Origin: JAOZTV01 sp965371805 | GTDB taxonomy: Bacteria; Acidobacteriota; Aminicenantia; UBA2199 | Length of the DNA: 64,000 bases | Reading direction: 5' to 3' | NCBI GenBank assembly: GCA_965371805.1 | Contig: CBDUZW010000008.1 | Coordinates: forward strand, 51,445-115,444 | In this document: positions 57,418-64,000 of the stretch, piece after piece | How positions within the stretch are numbered: the first letter of the stretch is position 1 | Layout of the letters: each line of letters begins with the position of its first letter | Program-made: the position numbers and the translations under genes | The notes under the pieces: generated by a model | What the model saw: only the letters and a program-made list of their open reading frames with translations | Databases searched by the model: none | Told to the model about the DNA's origin: nothing

Positions 57418-57783
57418 TTATGGCAATATAGCTTTCAAACTCCTGAAACCTTCGTTTTTTATTTAGGATTAGATTTGATTTTTTTTCAATTGACCTTTCA
57501 ATCTTTTTTTTTGTCAATTTCAACTTCAAATTTAGTTTTATGAATTAGCATTCCATAAATAATTCTTGTAATTTATTTTATGCATTAAAATTCATATAGT
57601 AGAGTTTGGGTTTTCCTTTTTTTTATTTTGGTGCAATACTAGAAAATTCCTTAATATAATCTTGTATAGAGCGAATTTTTTATGTGAAAAATAAACAATA
57701 AAATATATTAATTTTGTATATTTCTTGACATTTTTATTTTAAAGTGGTACTTTGTGTGAAAATATCACGTTGAGGAGGGTGCT
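57418..57783 (+). promoter_or_regulatory. Intergenic region with promoter of the second ATPase-RloB pair
   Basis: 366 bp with no supported gene. Near its end is -35 TTGACA (57725-57730), a 17-bp spacer and -10 TACTTT (57748-57753), then ribosome site GAGGAGGGT and ATG at 57784. Upstream of that is T-rich sequence without clear repeat copies. Confidence 0.65.
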
Positions 57784-59148
57784 ATGCTAGTTAGGTTAGT
57801 AATTGAAAATTTTTTTTCTTTTGGAGAAAAGAAAGAGTTTAGTACTATTGCAAACAATCGCTTAAAAACACTTGATAACCATAAATACAATATAAATGGT
57901 TTTAATTTGTTGAAAATTTCCTCTATTTATGGTGCAAATGGAGCTGGTAAGTCTAACCTTATTAAATCATTGGGATTATTTCAAGAATTAGTTACTTCAG
58001 ATAAATTGAATATTGATGTAAAGGATTTTCAATTCAAATTCAACCCTGATAAGGAGAATAAGAAACAAATACTGGCTATTGAATTTATACAAGAGAATAC
58101 TGCTTTTTATTATGCCATAGAATTTTTGAATAATTTGATATCAACAGAAGAATTGTATTTGTCAGGTTTGGGTAGTAAAGATGATAAACTTATATTTGAG
58201 CGGAAAACAAATAAAAAAGAAATTACTAAAATTAAATTTAATGACAGTTTTGAAAAAGACGAAAAAACTCAAATATTAAAATCAATTTTAATTGAAGAAT
58301 TTGTAAAACCAAATAGACCTATTTTAAAACTTTTATCAAAACGAGATAATGTTTATTTTAAAGACATAAAAAAAGCTTTTAAATGGTTTGGGGAAACGCT
58401 ACAAATAATAACGCCTGACGCTAAGCCACGTGCTATGGCTCATAAAATAGAAATGGATAAAGAGTTTAAAAAATATGCTGAAGAAATCATGTGTGCATTC
58501 CATCTGGGAATTACTTCATTATCAACCGAAAAACAAATACTTAAAGAGTATTTTGGTGATGAAAAAAAAACTGAAATGAATAATATATTAAGAAAGATTT
58601 TAGATGAACCTAATAAAGTAATTGGTGTAAGGAGCAGTAAAGGAAATGAGATTACAATAGTTAAGGACGAAGATGATATATGGGTCAAAAGATTACAAAT
58701 TGGTCATAAAGGAAAAAATAATAAAACAGTTTCATTTGAATTAGAAGATGAATCTGACGGCACAATACGTCTTTTAGACTTCATTCCTGCATTCCATGCA
58801 ATGATAACTACAAGCAAAGTTTTTATTATTGATGAAATAGAAAGAAGTATTCATCCTCTACTTATAAAGGAGTTATTAAAGAAATTTTCCTTAGATCCAA
58901 ATACAAAGGGACAACTAATTTTTTCGACACACGAATCGCAATTGCTTGACCAGGAAATATTCAGACAAGATGAAATATGGTTTGCCGAAAAGGATCAAGA
59001 TGGTTCTACTGATTTATATTCATTAAGTGATTTTAAGGAACATAAAACTATTGATATTCGTAAAGGATATTTAAACGGTCGGTATGGTTCTATCCCATTT
59101 TTAGCGAATTTACATGATTTAAACTGGCATGATTATGATACTAACTAA
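57784..59148 (+). CDS. AbiL/RloA-like ABC-class ATPase, pair 2
   Basis: 454 residues. N-terminus MLVRLVIENFFSFGEKKEF; Walker A YGANGAGKSN; signature region DESDGTIRLLDF; Walker B KVFIIDEIERSIHP; H-loop IFSTHESQLL; and the shared IWFAEKDQDGSTDLYSL and GRYGSIPFL near the C-terminus. It is a diverged paralogue of the gene at 25380, with 30 or so extra residues in the middle. Its end overlaps the RloB start by 20 bp, so translation is coupled. By analogy with AbiL and related ATPase/Toprim pairs it should sense phage and switch on the RloB effector. Confidence 0.83.
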   Translation: MLVRLVIENFFSFGEKKEFSTIANNRLKTLDNHKYNINGFNLLKISSIYGANGAGKSNLIKSLGLFQELVTSDKLNIDVKDFQFKFNPDKENKKQILAIEFIQENTAFYYAIEFLNNLISTEELYLSGLGSKDDKLIFERKTNKKEITKIKFNDSFEKDEKTQILKSILIEEFVKPNRPILKLLSKRDNVYFKDIKKAFKWFGETLQIITPDAKPRAMAHKIEMDKEFKKYAEEIMCAFHLGITSLSTEKQILKEYFGDEKKTEMNNILRKILDEPNKVIGVRSSKGNEITIVKDEDDIWVKRLQIGHKGKNNKTVSFELEDESDGTIRLLDFIPAFHAMITTSKVFIIDEIERSIHPLLIKELLKKFSLDPNTKGQLIFSTHESQLLDQEIFRQDEIWFAEKDQDGSTDLYSLSDFKEHKTIDIRKGYLNGRYGSIPFLANLHDLNWHDYDTN

Positions 59149-59800
59149 TCGGCGCTTTATAAGAGAAGCACCTAGTAGAGAGGCTAAAAGTCTGTATATT
59201 TTTTGTGAAGGTGCTAAGAGAGAATATCAGTATTTTTACTATTTTAAAGAAATGGATTCAAGAATCAATGTTGAAATATATAAATTGGATCCTCACGAAG
59301 ATAACTCTCCAGCAGGATTACTCAATATTGCCAAAAAGTGTATTATAGGGAACAAAAAAAACCCTAAACCAAAATACTCATTTCTTAAAAACGATGAAGT
59401 TTGGATTGTGTTAGATGTTGATAAAGATAAAGATGATTCACGAAAACCTCAAATAGAAAAAATTAAGGATTTTTGTAAAAAGGAAACCAATTGGTTTGTT
59501 GTTCAGAGTAATCCTTGTTTTGAAGTATGGTTATACTATCATAGCGCATCTATAAAACCTGTTATTGATGAAATTGGATTTTGCAGTTCATGGAAAAAAT
59601 TAGTAAATGAAAATATTTCTGGGGGTTTTGACTCCAGGCGGCACCCGCTTTATATTGAAAAAGCAACAAAAAATGCAGAAAAAATATTTAATGATAATAA
59701 TGGAATAGATGACGCTGGTAGTACAGAGGTCTTCAGGTTATCTAAAAGTATATTTCCATTAGTAGAATTAAAAATCAAAAAGGTATTGAGTAATTTATAA
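59129..59800 (+). CDS. RloB/AbiLii family protein, pair 2
   Basis: 223 residues. RloB motifs: IFCEGAKREYQYFYYF near residue 25, VWIVLDVDKDKDD near residue 90 (Glu and DxD of Toprim-like type) and SNPCFEVWLYYH. The motif Glu-Gly is kept, but KTEP of pair 1 is replaced by AKRE, so substrate or control may differ. A later in-frame ATG (59132) lies one codon downstream. Probably the effector of pair 2. It converges on hepT with a 49-bp gap. Confidence 0.82.
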   Translation: MIMILTNRRFIREAPSREAKSLYIFCEGAKREYQYFYYFKEMDSRINVEIYKLDPHEDNSPAGLLNIAKKCIIGNKKNPKPKYSFLKNDEVWIVLDVDKDKDDSRKPQIEKIKDFCKKETNWFVVQSNPCFEVWLYYHSASIKPVIDEIGFCSSWKKLVNENISGGFDSRRHPLYIEKATKNAEKIFNDNNGIDDAGSTEVFRLSKSIFPLVELKIKKVLSNL

Positions 59801-59849
59801 CCAAAACATATAGATCAAGTTAAGCGATAACTTTTTTTAAAAATAAAAA

Positions 59850-60296
59850 TTAAAGATAATCTTTAAGATATGCTATATGCTTGTAGTATGGGTAAGTCAA
59901 AAATTCTTTAATCAGACTGCTTTCTGGTTCCATCAGCTTAATTATATCTATCAAAGTACTTTTTAACTGTTCAAGATCATTCTTAATTATAGCCCAGAGA
60001 ACATCTCCATCAACCCCTCTATAATTATGAGATATTTTATCTCGAAGTCCGGCAATTGATTTCCAGTTAAAATTGGTTAGATCTTTTAAACTCTTATCAA
60101 TTTTTTTTGATTCTTCTCCAATTGCAACAAAAAGGCTTATTGTTGCATTAAGTTCTTTTTGATCATTTGCTGAAACAAACTCATCCGGATTAGTAAACTC
60201 TTTTGAATAAATCCAAATTTTTTCTATACATTCAAGCATAGTGAAAATATAGATCAAATTGTTTTCACTAGACATAAATGAAATCTTCTTTTGCAA
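59850..60296 (-). CDS. hepT: HepT-like HEPN RNase toxin
   Basis: 148 residues, all helical. The RNase motif Rx4HxY reads RDKISHNYRG. HepT dimers cleave RNA (in some cases tRNA ends) unless the partner nucleotidyltransferase blocks them by attaching AMP to the motif Tyr. The gene overlaps its partner mntA by 29 bp, order antitoxin then toxin. The length and motif are intact, so it should be active. Confidence 0.88.
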   Translation of the reverse strand: MQKKISFMSSENNLIYIFTMLECIEKIWIYSKEFTNPDEFVSANDQKELNATISLFVAIGEESKKIDKSLKDLTNFNWKSIAGLRDKISHNYRGVDGDVLWAIIKNDLEQLKSTLIDIIKLMEPESSLIKEFLTYPYYKHIAYLKDYL

Positions 60297-60570
60297 AATG
60301 TTTAATAATTGGGTTCATTGAACTTAGTTTGACAAAATCTAAACGATTAACATTCAGATCATTTTGAATTTCATCAATTAAACTAAAAAATTCCATTCCA
60401 CTTTTTAATTTAAAGTTTTTATCTCTTTCATAAAATATATCAATATCGCTAACTTTTGTACCTTCATCTCTGGCAAAACTACCAAATAGTCCTATTGTAA
60501 CTATTCCATACTTCTTCCTCAGCATTTTTTTTTTTAATTTTAAATACTCTATTATCTCTTTTCTGTTCAT
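60268..60570 (-). CDS. mntA: MntA-like nucleotidyltransferase antitoxin
   Basis: 100 residues. The minimal nucleotidyltransferase motif is GLFGSFARDEGTKVSDIDIF (GSx10DxD) with metal-binding Asp pair, and later NRLDFV supplies the third acid. It neutralises HepT by adenylylating the Tyr of Rx4HxY. It is first in the operon and overlaps the toxin start. Just upstream on this strand lies the 60571-60913 gap, which contains repeat copy H and otherwise nothing recognised. Confidence 0.88.
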   Translation of the reverse strand: MNRKEIIEYLKLKKKMLRKKYGIVTIGLFGSFARDEGTKVSDIDIFYERDKNFKLKSGMEFFSLIDEIQNDLNVNRLDFVKLSSMNPIIKHFAKEDFIYV

Positions 60571-60702
60571 AAATTTCCCTGCCTACATAATAAATATAAC
60601 GGATTTCCTTTTTTTTTTCAACAAAATATGTAAAATTTATATTTTACTCCATATTTTGGAAAGTTTAAAAAGAGCTGTAGAAACTTACCACAGTTAAAAG
60701 GG

Positions 60703-60790
60703 ATTTTGAGGGACAGAGGATTACTTTTTTACTTTTTGTATTTTAAATAAATTCCAGCTTTATTAAAAATAATCTATTATTTTAAAAAGA
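60703..60790 (+). repeat. Short dispersed repeat, copy H, at the edge of island 2
   Basis: ATTTTGAGGGACAGAGGATT then ACTTTTTTACTTTTTG, AAATAAATTCCAGC and AATAATCTATTATTTT. It aligns with copy F over nearly 90 bp, 32 kb away, in the same orientation. Confidence 0.65.
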
Positions 60791-60913
60791 TAATCTCGTG
60801 GCATAAAAAAAACAAAACTACCCGAAATCAAAAAATTAATATAAATATTTTGATTTTATAAAAATGTAATCAATTTATGTCTATACCGCCTGTATTGACG
60901 ATTTTAATATAAA

Positions 60914-63289
60914 TCAATTATCAGAAAGAGAATAGGGCATTTCTCCTGTTCCCCATTTTTTATTAATTTCTGGACCCATTTTGAATTCAAGAATTCCACC
61001 GGAAACAATTTCCTTATGCTTTAAATAAGTTCGATTAAATTTTTTGCCATTCAGTTTAACAGACTGAATATAAAAATTCTTGTCAGAACGGTTCCTGGCA
61101 AAAATTTTAAATTTATTACCATTTTCAAGGTCTATCTCGCAAGAGTCAATTAGAGGTGTTCCAATTATATATTGATCGGATCCAGGGCAAACTGGATAAA
61201 ATCCAAAACTGCTAAAAATATACCATGCTGACATCTGCCCGCAGTCATCGTTTCCACAGATTCCATCTGCTTTTGTTGAGTACATATTCTCTGCAATATA
61301 TTTGACTTTTTCCTGGGTTTTCCAGGGTGCACCTGTCCAGTTGTAAAGGTAGGGGATATGATGACTTGGCTCATTTCCATGAACATAGGTTCCGATGATC
61401 CCGCTCTTCTCTACATCCTCAGATCCGGCATAAGCACTCTCAGGCATTTTCTGGGAAAAAAGTTTATCAAGCATTTCTATAAATTTTTTCTTTCCACCGT
61501 ATAATTTAATATAACCAGCGACATCCTGAGGAATATGCAATGAATAGTTCCACGCGTTTCCTTCAATGAACCCTTCCCCATGAGTACTCAAAGGGTCAAA
61601 GTTTTTTTTCCATGTCCCATCCATATTTTTAGGTCTTATAAATCCAATTTTTTTATCAAACAGATTCTTATAGTTAAGAGCTCTTGATCTGAACGTTTCT
61701 GCAATGGTAGATTTATTCAATTCTTTTGCAAACTTATATATTGTCCAATCATCATATGCATATTCAAGGGTTTTTGAAGCTCCTGTTGATCCGAATTTTG
61801 AATCTAAGGGTACATACCCCAGTTTCATATACAATCCGAGCCCGCTATAGTTTTTTTTTGTCGCACTGGCAACCACTGCCTCAAATGCTTTTTCTATATT
61901 AAAACCCCTTATTCCCTTAACATAGGCATCCACAATTACCGGAACTGCATGATAACCTATCATACACCAGTTTTCATTTGCTTGAAAAGACCAAATTGGA
62001 AGAACTTTATGTACACTTTGATCATAATGTGCCAACATTGATTTAATCATATCACTATCACGTTTCGGTTGAAGTAAGACGTAAAGAGGATGGAGTGCTC
62101 TATATGTATCCCATAATGAGAATGATGTGTAATTGATGTGATTATTTTCTTTATGCACATTTCTGTCAAGACCCATATATTTTCCATCAACATCCTGATA
62201 TATTACTGTTCCAATTAAACTATGGTAGAGTGATGTATAAAAAATTTCCATGTTTTTTTCAGGTGCCGTAATTTTAATTTTATTTAACTCTTTGTCCCAC
62301 TCTTTTTTTGCATCCTTACGGATTCTGTTAAAATCCCAGTGAGGTATTTCTTCTCTTAAATTGTTTAAAGCTCCAGCTGTGCTAACCCCGGAAATAGCAA
62401 ATTTGACTTTTACATCTCTACTTTTATCAGTATTAAAACGGAAATATGCTTTTAATTTTTTCCCCCCTCTTTCCGGGAAATTTTCCTTATTTAGGTCCCA
62501 ATGTCTTCCCCAGAATCCTTGATACTTTAATTTTTTTTCATTTAGAATTCGAAAACTTTCAATTGGTTTTGAAAACTCCATTGCAAAATATAAGAATCTG
62601 GTTTGTCCCCAACCTTGAGTTTGTCTATAACCTGTAATTAGGGTATTATTCTCTTTTCTGATCATTGACCATATAACTTTTTCATCATAGTTATAAATAC
62701 CATGCACAAGGTCCAGGATGATATTTGCCTCTTTGTTTTCAGGATATGTATATTTGTGAAATCCGACTCGTCTTGTGGCAGTTAGTTGAACATCAATATT
62801 ATAATCGTCTAATCTGACTTTATAATAACCTGGTTCTGCACTTTCATTTTTATGAGAGAATCTCGATCTGTATCCTGATTCAGGTTCTTCTTCATTTCCC
62901 GGATTGAGCTGGATCTTTCCAACAGTAGGCATGATCAGGAAATCTCCAAGATCAGAATGACCGGTCCCACTAAAATGTGTGTGAGGAAATCCTACTATTG
63001 TCTTATCCTTATACTGATAACCTGCGCAATAGGAATATACTTTTTTATTATATTTGCCGTCAATATACATTGGAACAGACCCGGTATCCGGGCTTAATTG
63101 AACCATGCCAAAGGGGAGTGTAGCTCCAGGGTAGCAGTGTCCCATTTCATCAGTACCAATAAATGGATTTACCCATTCAAAAGCTGTAATTAATCCTGTT
63201 TTTTTTGCTTCACCTTTCAAAATTGTAGTAGGGATTAAGATAGTGACTATCATTAACAATAGTATGGTTATTTTTATTCGAAATTTCAT
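60914..63289 (-). CDS. GH92 alpha-mannosidase, secreted
   Basis: 791 residues, signal peptide ITILLLMIVTILIPTTILKG. Family GH92 marks: WVNPFIGTDEMGHCYPGATL and PFGMVQLSPDTG near the N-terminus, FSGTGHSDLGDF, SLWDTYRALHPLY, EGNAWNYSLHIPQD with a catalytic carboxylate region, and GNDDCGQMSAWYIFSS. GH92 enzymes are calcium-dependent exo-acting alpha-mannosidases (often alpha-1,2) acting on glycoprotein glycans, by inversion. The gene is complete and stands alone. It marks return to catabolic chromosome content after island 2. Confidence 0.93.
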   Translation of the reverse strand: MKFRIKITILLLMIVTILIPTTILKGEAKKTGLITAFEWVNPFIGTDEMGHCYPGATLPFGMVQLSPDTGSVPMYIDGKYNKKVYSYCAGYQYKDKTIVGFPHTHFSGTGHSDLGDFLIMPTVGKIQLNPGNEEEPESGYRSRFSHKNESAEPGYYKVRLDDYNIDVQLTATRRVGFHKYTYPENKEANIILDLVHGIYNYDEKVIWSMIRKENNTLITGYRQTQGWGQTRFLYFAMEFSKPIESFRILNEKKLKYQGFWGRHWDLNKENFPERGGKKLKAYFRFNTDKSRDVKVKFAISGVSTAGALNNLREEIPHWDFNRIRKDAKKEWDKELNKIKITAPEKNMEIFYTSLYHSLIGTVIYQDVDGKYMGLDRNVHKENNHINYTSFSLWDTYRALHPLYVLLQPKRDSDMIKSMLAHYDQSVHKVLPIWSFQANENWCMIGYHAVPVIVDAYVKGIRGFNIEKAFEAVVASATKKNYSGLGLYMKLGYVPLDSKFGSTGASKTLEYAYDDWTIYKFAKELNKSTIAETFRSRALNYKNLFDKKIGFIRPKNMDGTWKKNFDPLSTHGEGFIEGNAWNYSLHIPQDVAGYIKLYGGKKKFIEMLDKLFSQKMPESAYAGSEDVEKSGIIGTYVHGNEPSHHIPYLYNWTGAPWKTQEKVKYIAENMYSTKADGICGNDDCGQMSAWYIFSSFGFYPVCPGSDQYIIGTPLIDSCEIDLENGNKFKIFARNRSDKNFYIQSVKLNGKKFNRTYLKHKEIVSGGILEFKMGPEINKKWGTGEMPYSLSDN

Positions 63290-63450
63290 ATTTTACCCCT
63301 CAATATTTCTATCTGATATCGTATCATAAATAAAAGAATTTTACATAAAAAAAAGTAAAAATAATTTTTGAAAAGTTAATGGGTTTTCTTCTTATTTTTT
63401 ATATTTCTATTTATGTCTTTTTAATCAGAAAAAATAAAAAAACATTTTTC

Positions 63451-63479
63451 TTGACTTTTGTTAATATTTAACTTATTAT
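63451..63479 (+). promoter_or_regulatory. Sigma-70-type promoter of the DUF4440-like gene
   Basis: -35 TTGACT (63451-63456), 17-bp spacer, -10 TATTAT (63474-63479), then a leader of about 70 bp and AAAGGAGG before the ATG at 63557. Confidence 0.7.
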
Positions 63480-63556
63480 CGGGAACGAGTAAAAAATATT
63501 TATATATTAGTTGCAAAAAAAAGTCAACTATATGTAATTATAAAAAAGGAGGAATT

Positions 63557-64000
63557 ATGAAAAATTTATTTAAAAGTACAGTTTTAATCTTATTAGTGAT
63601 TGTTTTGTCAGGCAGTATTGCTTTTGCAGGTGGTGACAAAAAGGCAGAGTTTCAGAAATTGACCGATAAACTTGTTGCTGCTGTTCTAAAAAACGATATG
63701 GCAGTAATGACATCTATGTATTTAGATGATGTTTATGCAATGCCAAGTTATAAACCTATGCAAAGGGGTAAAAAGGCTATGATGGAGGCAGCTGAAAAAG
63801 AACACAAAGCAGGGATTAAAATGAAGACATTCAGTTTAAAAGTCCTGGATGTTTTTGGTAATAAAGATCAAGTAGTTGTAATTGGTACCTATGCACTATC
63901 TGTGCTTATGCCCGGGCAGACCAAGGCAATGCCTGATAAAGGGAAATTGGAAATGGTAAATAGAAACGGATGTATAACGGTAAACAGAATTGGATGTGTA
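63557..64000 (+). CDS. Secreted SnoaL/DUF4440-like protein, cut by window end
   Basis: 148 codons are visible from the ATG. Signal peptide MKNLFKSTVLILLVIVLSGS ending AFA. The body reads KLTDKLVAAVLKNDMAVMTS, MYLDDVYAMPS and GKKAMMEAAEKEH: the NTF2-like fold of DUF4440/SnoaL proteins, usually about 150 residues, often dimeric, binding small ligands. At the end the expected IW-K-DG-W-I strand is replaced by VNRNGCIT and VNRIGCV, a tandem repeat. The final part may therefore be altered. AAAGGAGG lies 6 bases before the ATG. Confidence 0.7.
   Translation, partial: MKNLFKSTVLILLVIVLSGSIAFAGGDKKAEFQKLTDKLVAAVLKNDMAVMTSMYLDDVYAMPSYKPMQRGKKAMMEAAEKEHKAGIKMKTFSLKVLDVFGNKDQVVVIGTYALSVLMPGQTKAMPDKGKLEMVNRNGCITVNRIGCV
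63955..64000 (+). repeat. 24-nt tandem repeat at the window edge
   Basis: GGTAAATAGAAACGGATGTA (unit 1 from 63955) and GGTAAACAGAATTGGATGTG (unit 2 from 63979) differ at a few bases; the second is cut by the window end. In frame it gives VNR(N/I)GC(I/V). Confidence 0.5.

Noticed and set aside
1..64000. tRNA, rRNA or other structural RNA genes
   Set aside because: No cloverleaf-like or conserved rRNA segment was noticed by eye; a covariance-model scan would be needed to exclude small RNAs.

Overview
This window is AT-rich bacterial chromosome, roughly 30% G+C judged by eye. It carries ordinary housekeeping and secreted-protein genes interrupted by two clusters of defence genes. Sec signal peptides, a lipobox, a Tat-like leader, TolB/PD40 propellers, a tricorn-like S41 protease, DUF3857/transglutaminase proteins, an M14 peptidase and a GH92 mannosidase suggest a Gram-negative, protein- and glycan-degrading heterotroph. 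The flavour resembles uncultured Acidobacteriota/Aminicenantes-type or similar low-GC lineages. No rRNA or tRNA is present, so this placement is a guess. TGA works as a normal stop (for example at the end of the intact type ISP gene).

Layout. 1-14.2 kb: 3' part of a propeller/S41 protease, monomeric isocitrate dehydrogenase with cobalamin methionine synthase, a secreted serine beta-lactamase-fold protein behind a promoter with a TetR-like operator, a Tat-type aldo/keto reductase with Fe-S cysteines, a PD40 protein, a membrane-anchored alpha/beta hydrolase and a DUF2807 lipoprotein. 14.3-28.9 kb (island 1): a frameshifted type ISP/IIG restriction-modification gene, an HD-GHKL ATPase, a membrane LRV-repeat protein, a KAP NTPase fused to a formylglycine-generating-enzyme-like domain, an AbiL-like ATPase/RloB pair, a broken BRO/DinD gene and other gene debris. 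Most of these units are separated by same-orientation copies of a short 'GGGGACGGAG' repeat. 29-47.8 kb: a response-regulator/ABC-class ATPase operon, secreted nitroreductase, NlpC/P60-like protein, metallo-beta-lactamase/TPR protein with a Met-Gly-Ser-rich partner, a PhnD-like binding protein with a hybrid histidine kinase, an M14 peptidase split by an in-frame TGA, a DUF3857/transglutaminase pair and a PLP decarboxylase. 48.2-60.8 kb (island 2): an intact type ISP gene, a HEPN-wHTH/nuclease/DUF3800 operon, an unknown protein, DarTG with a small leading gene, a second AbiL-like pair and a HepT/MntA module, ending at another copy of the short repeat. 60.9-64 kb: a GH92 mannosidase and a truncated DUF4440-like secreted protein.

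The two islands look alike: each starts with a paralogous type ISP gene and contains an ATPase-RloB pair. The two ISP genes are near-identical outside the target-recognition region. Comparing their upstream regions gives a filled/empty-site pair for a 159-bp MITE-like insertion (16-bp inverted ends, degraded 8-bp duplication). A bipartite upstream element (TAGGAC ... 28-29 bp ... GTATTTT) occurs three times. It precedes one live gene (PD40) and two sites where only a few codons remain, which fits active gene loss in this part of the chromosome.
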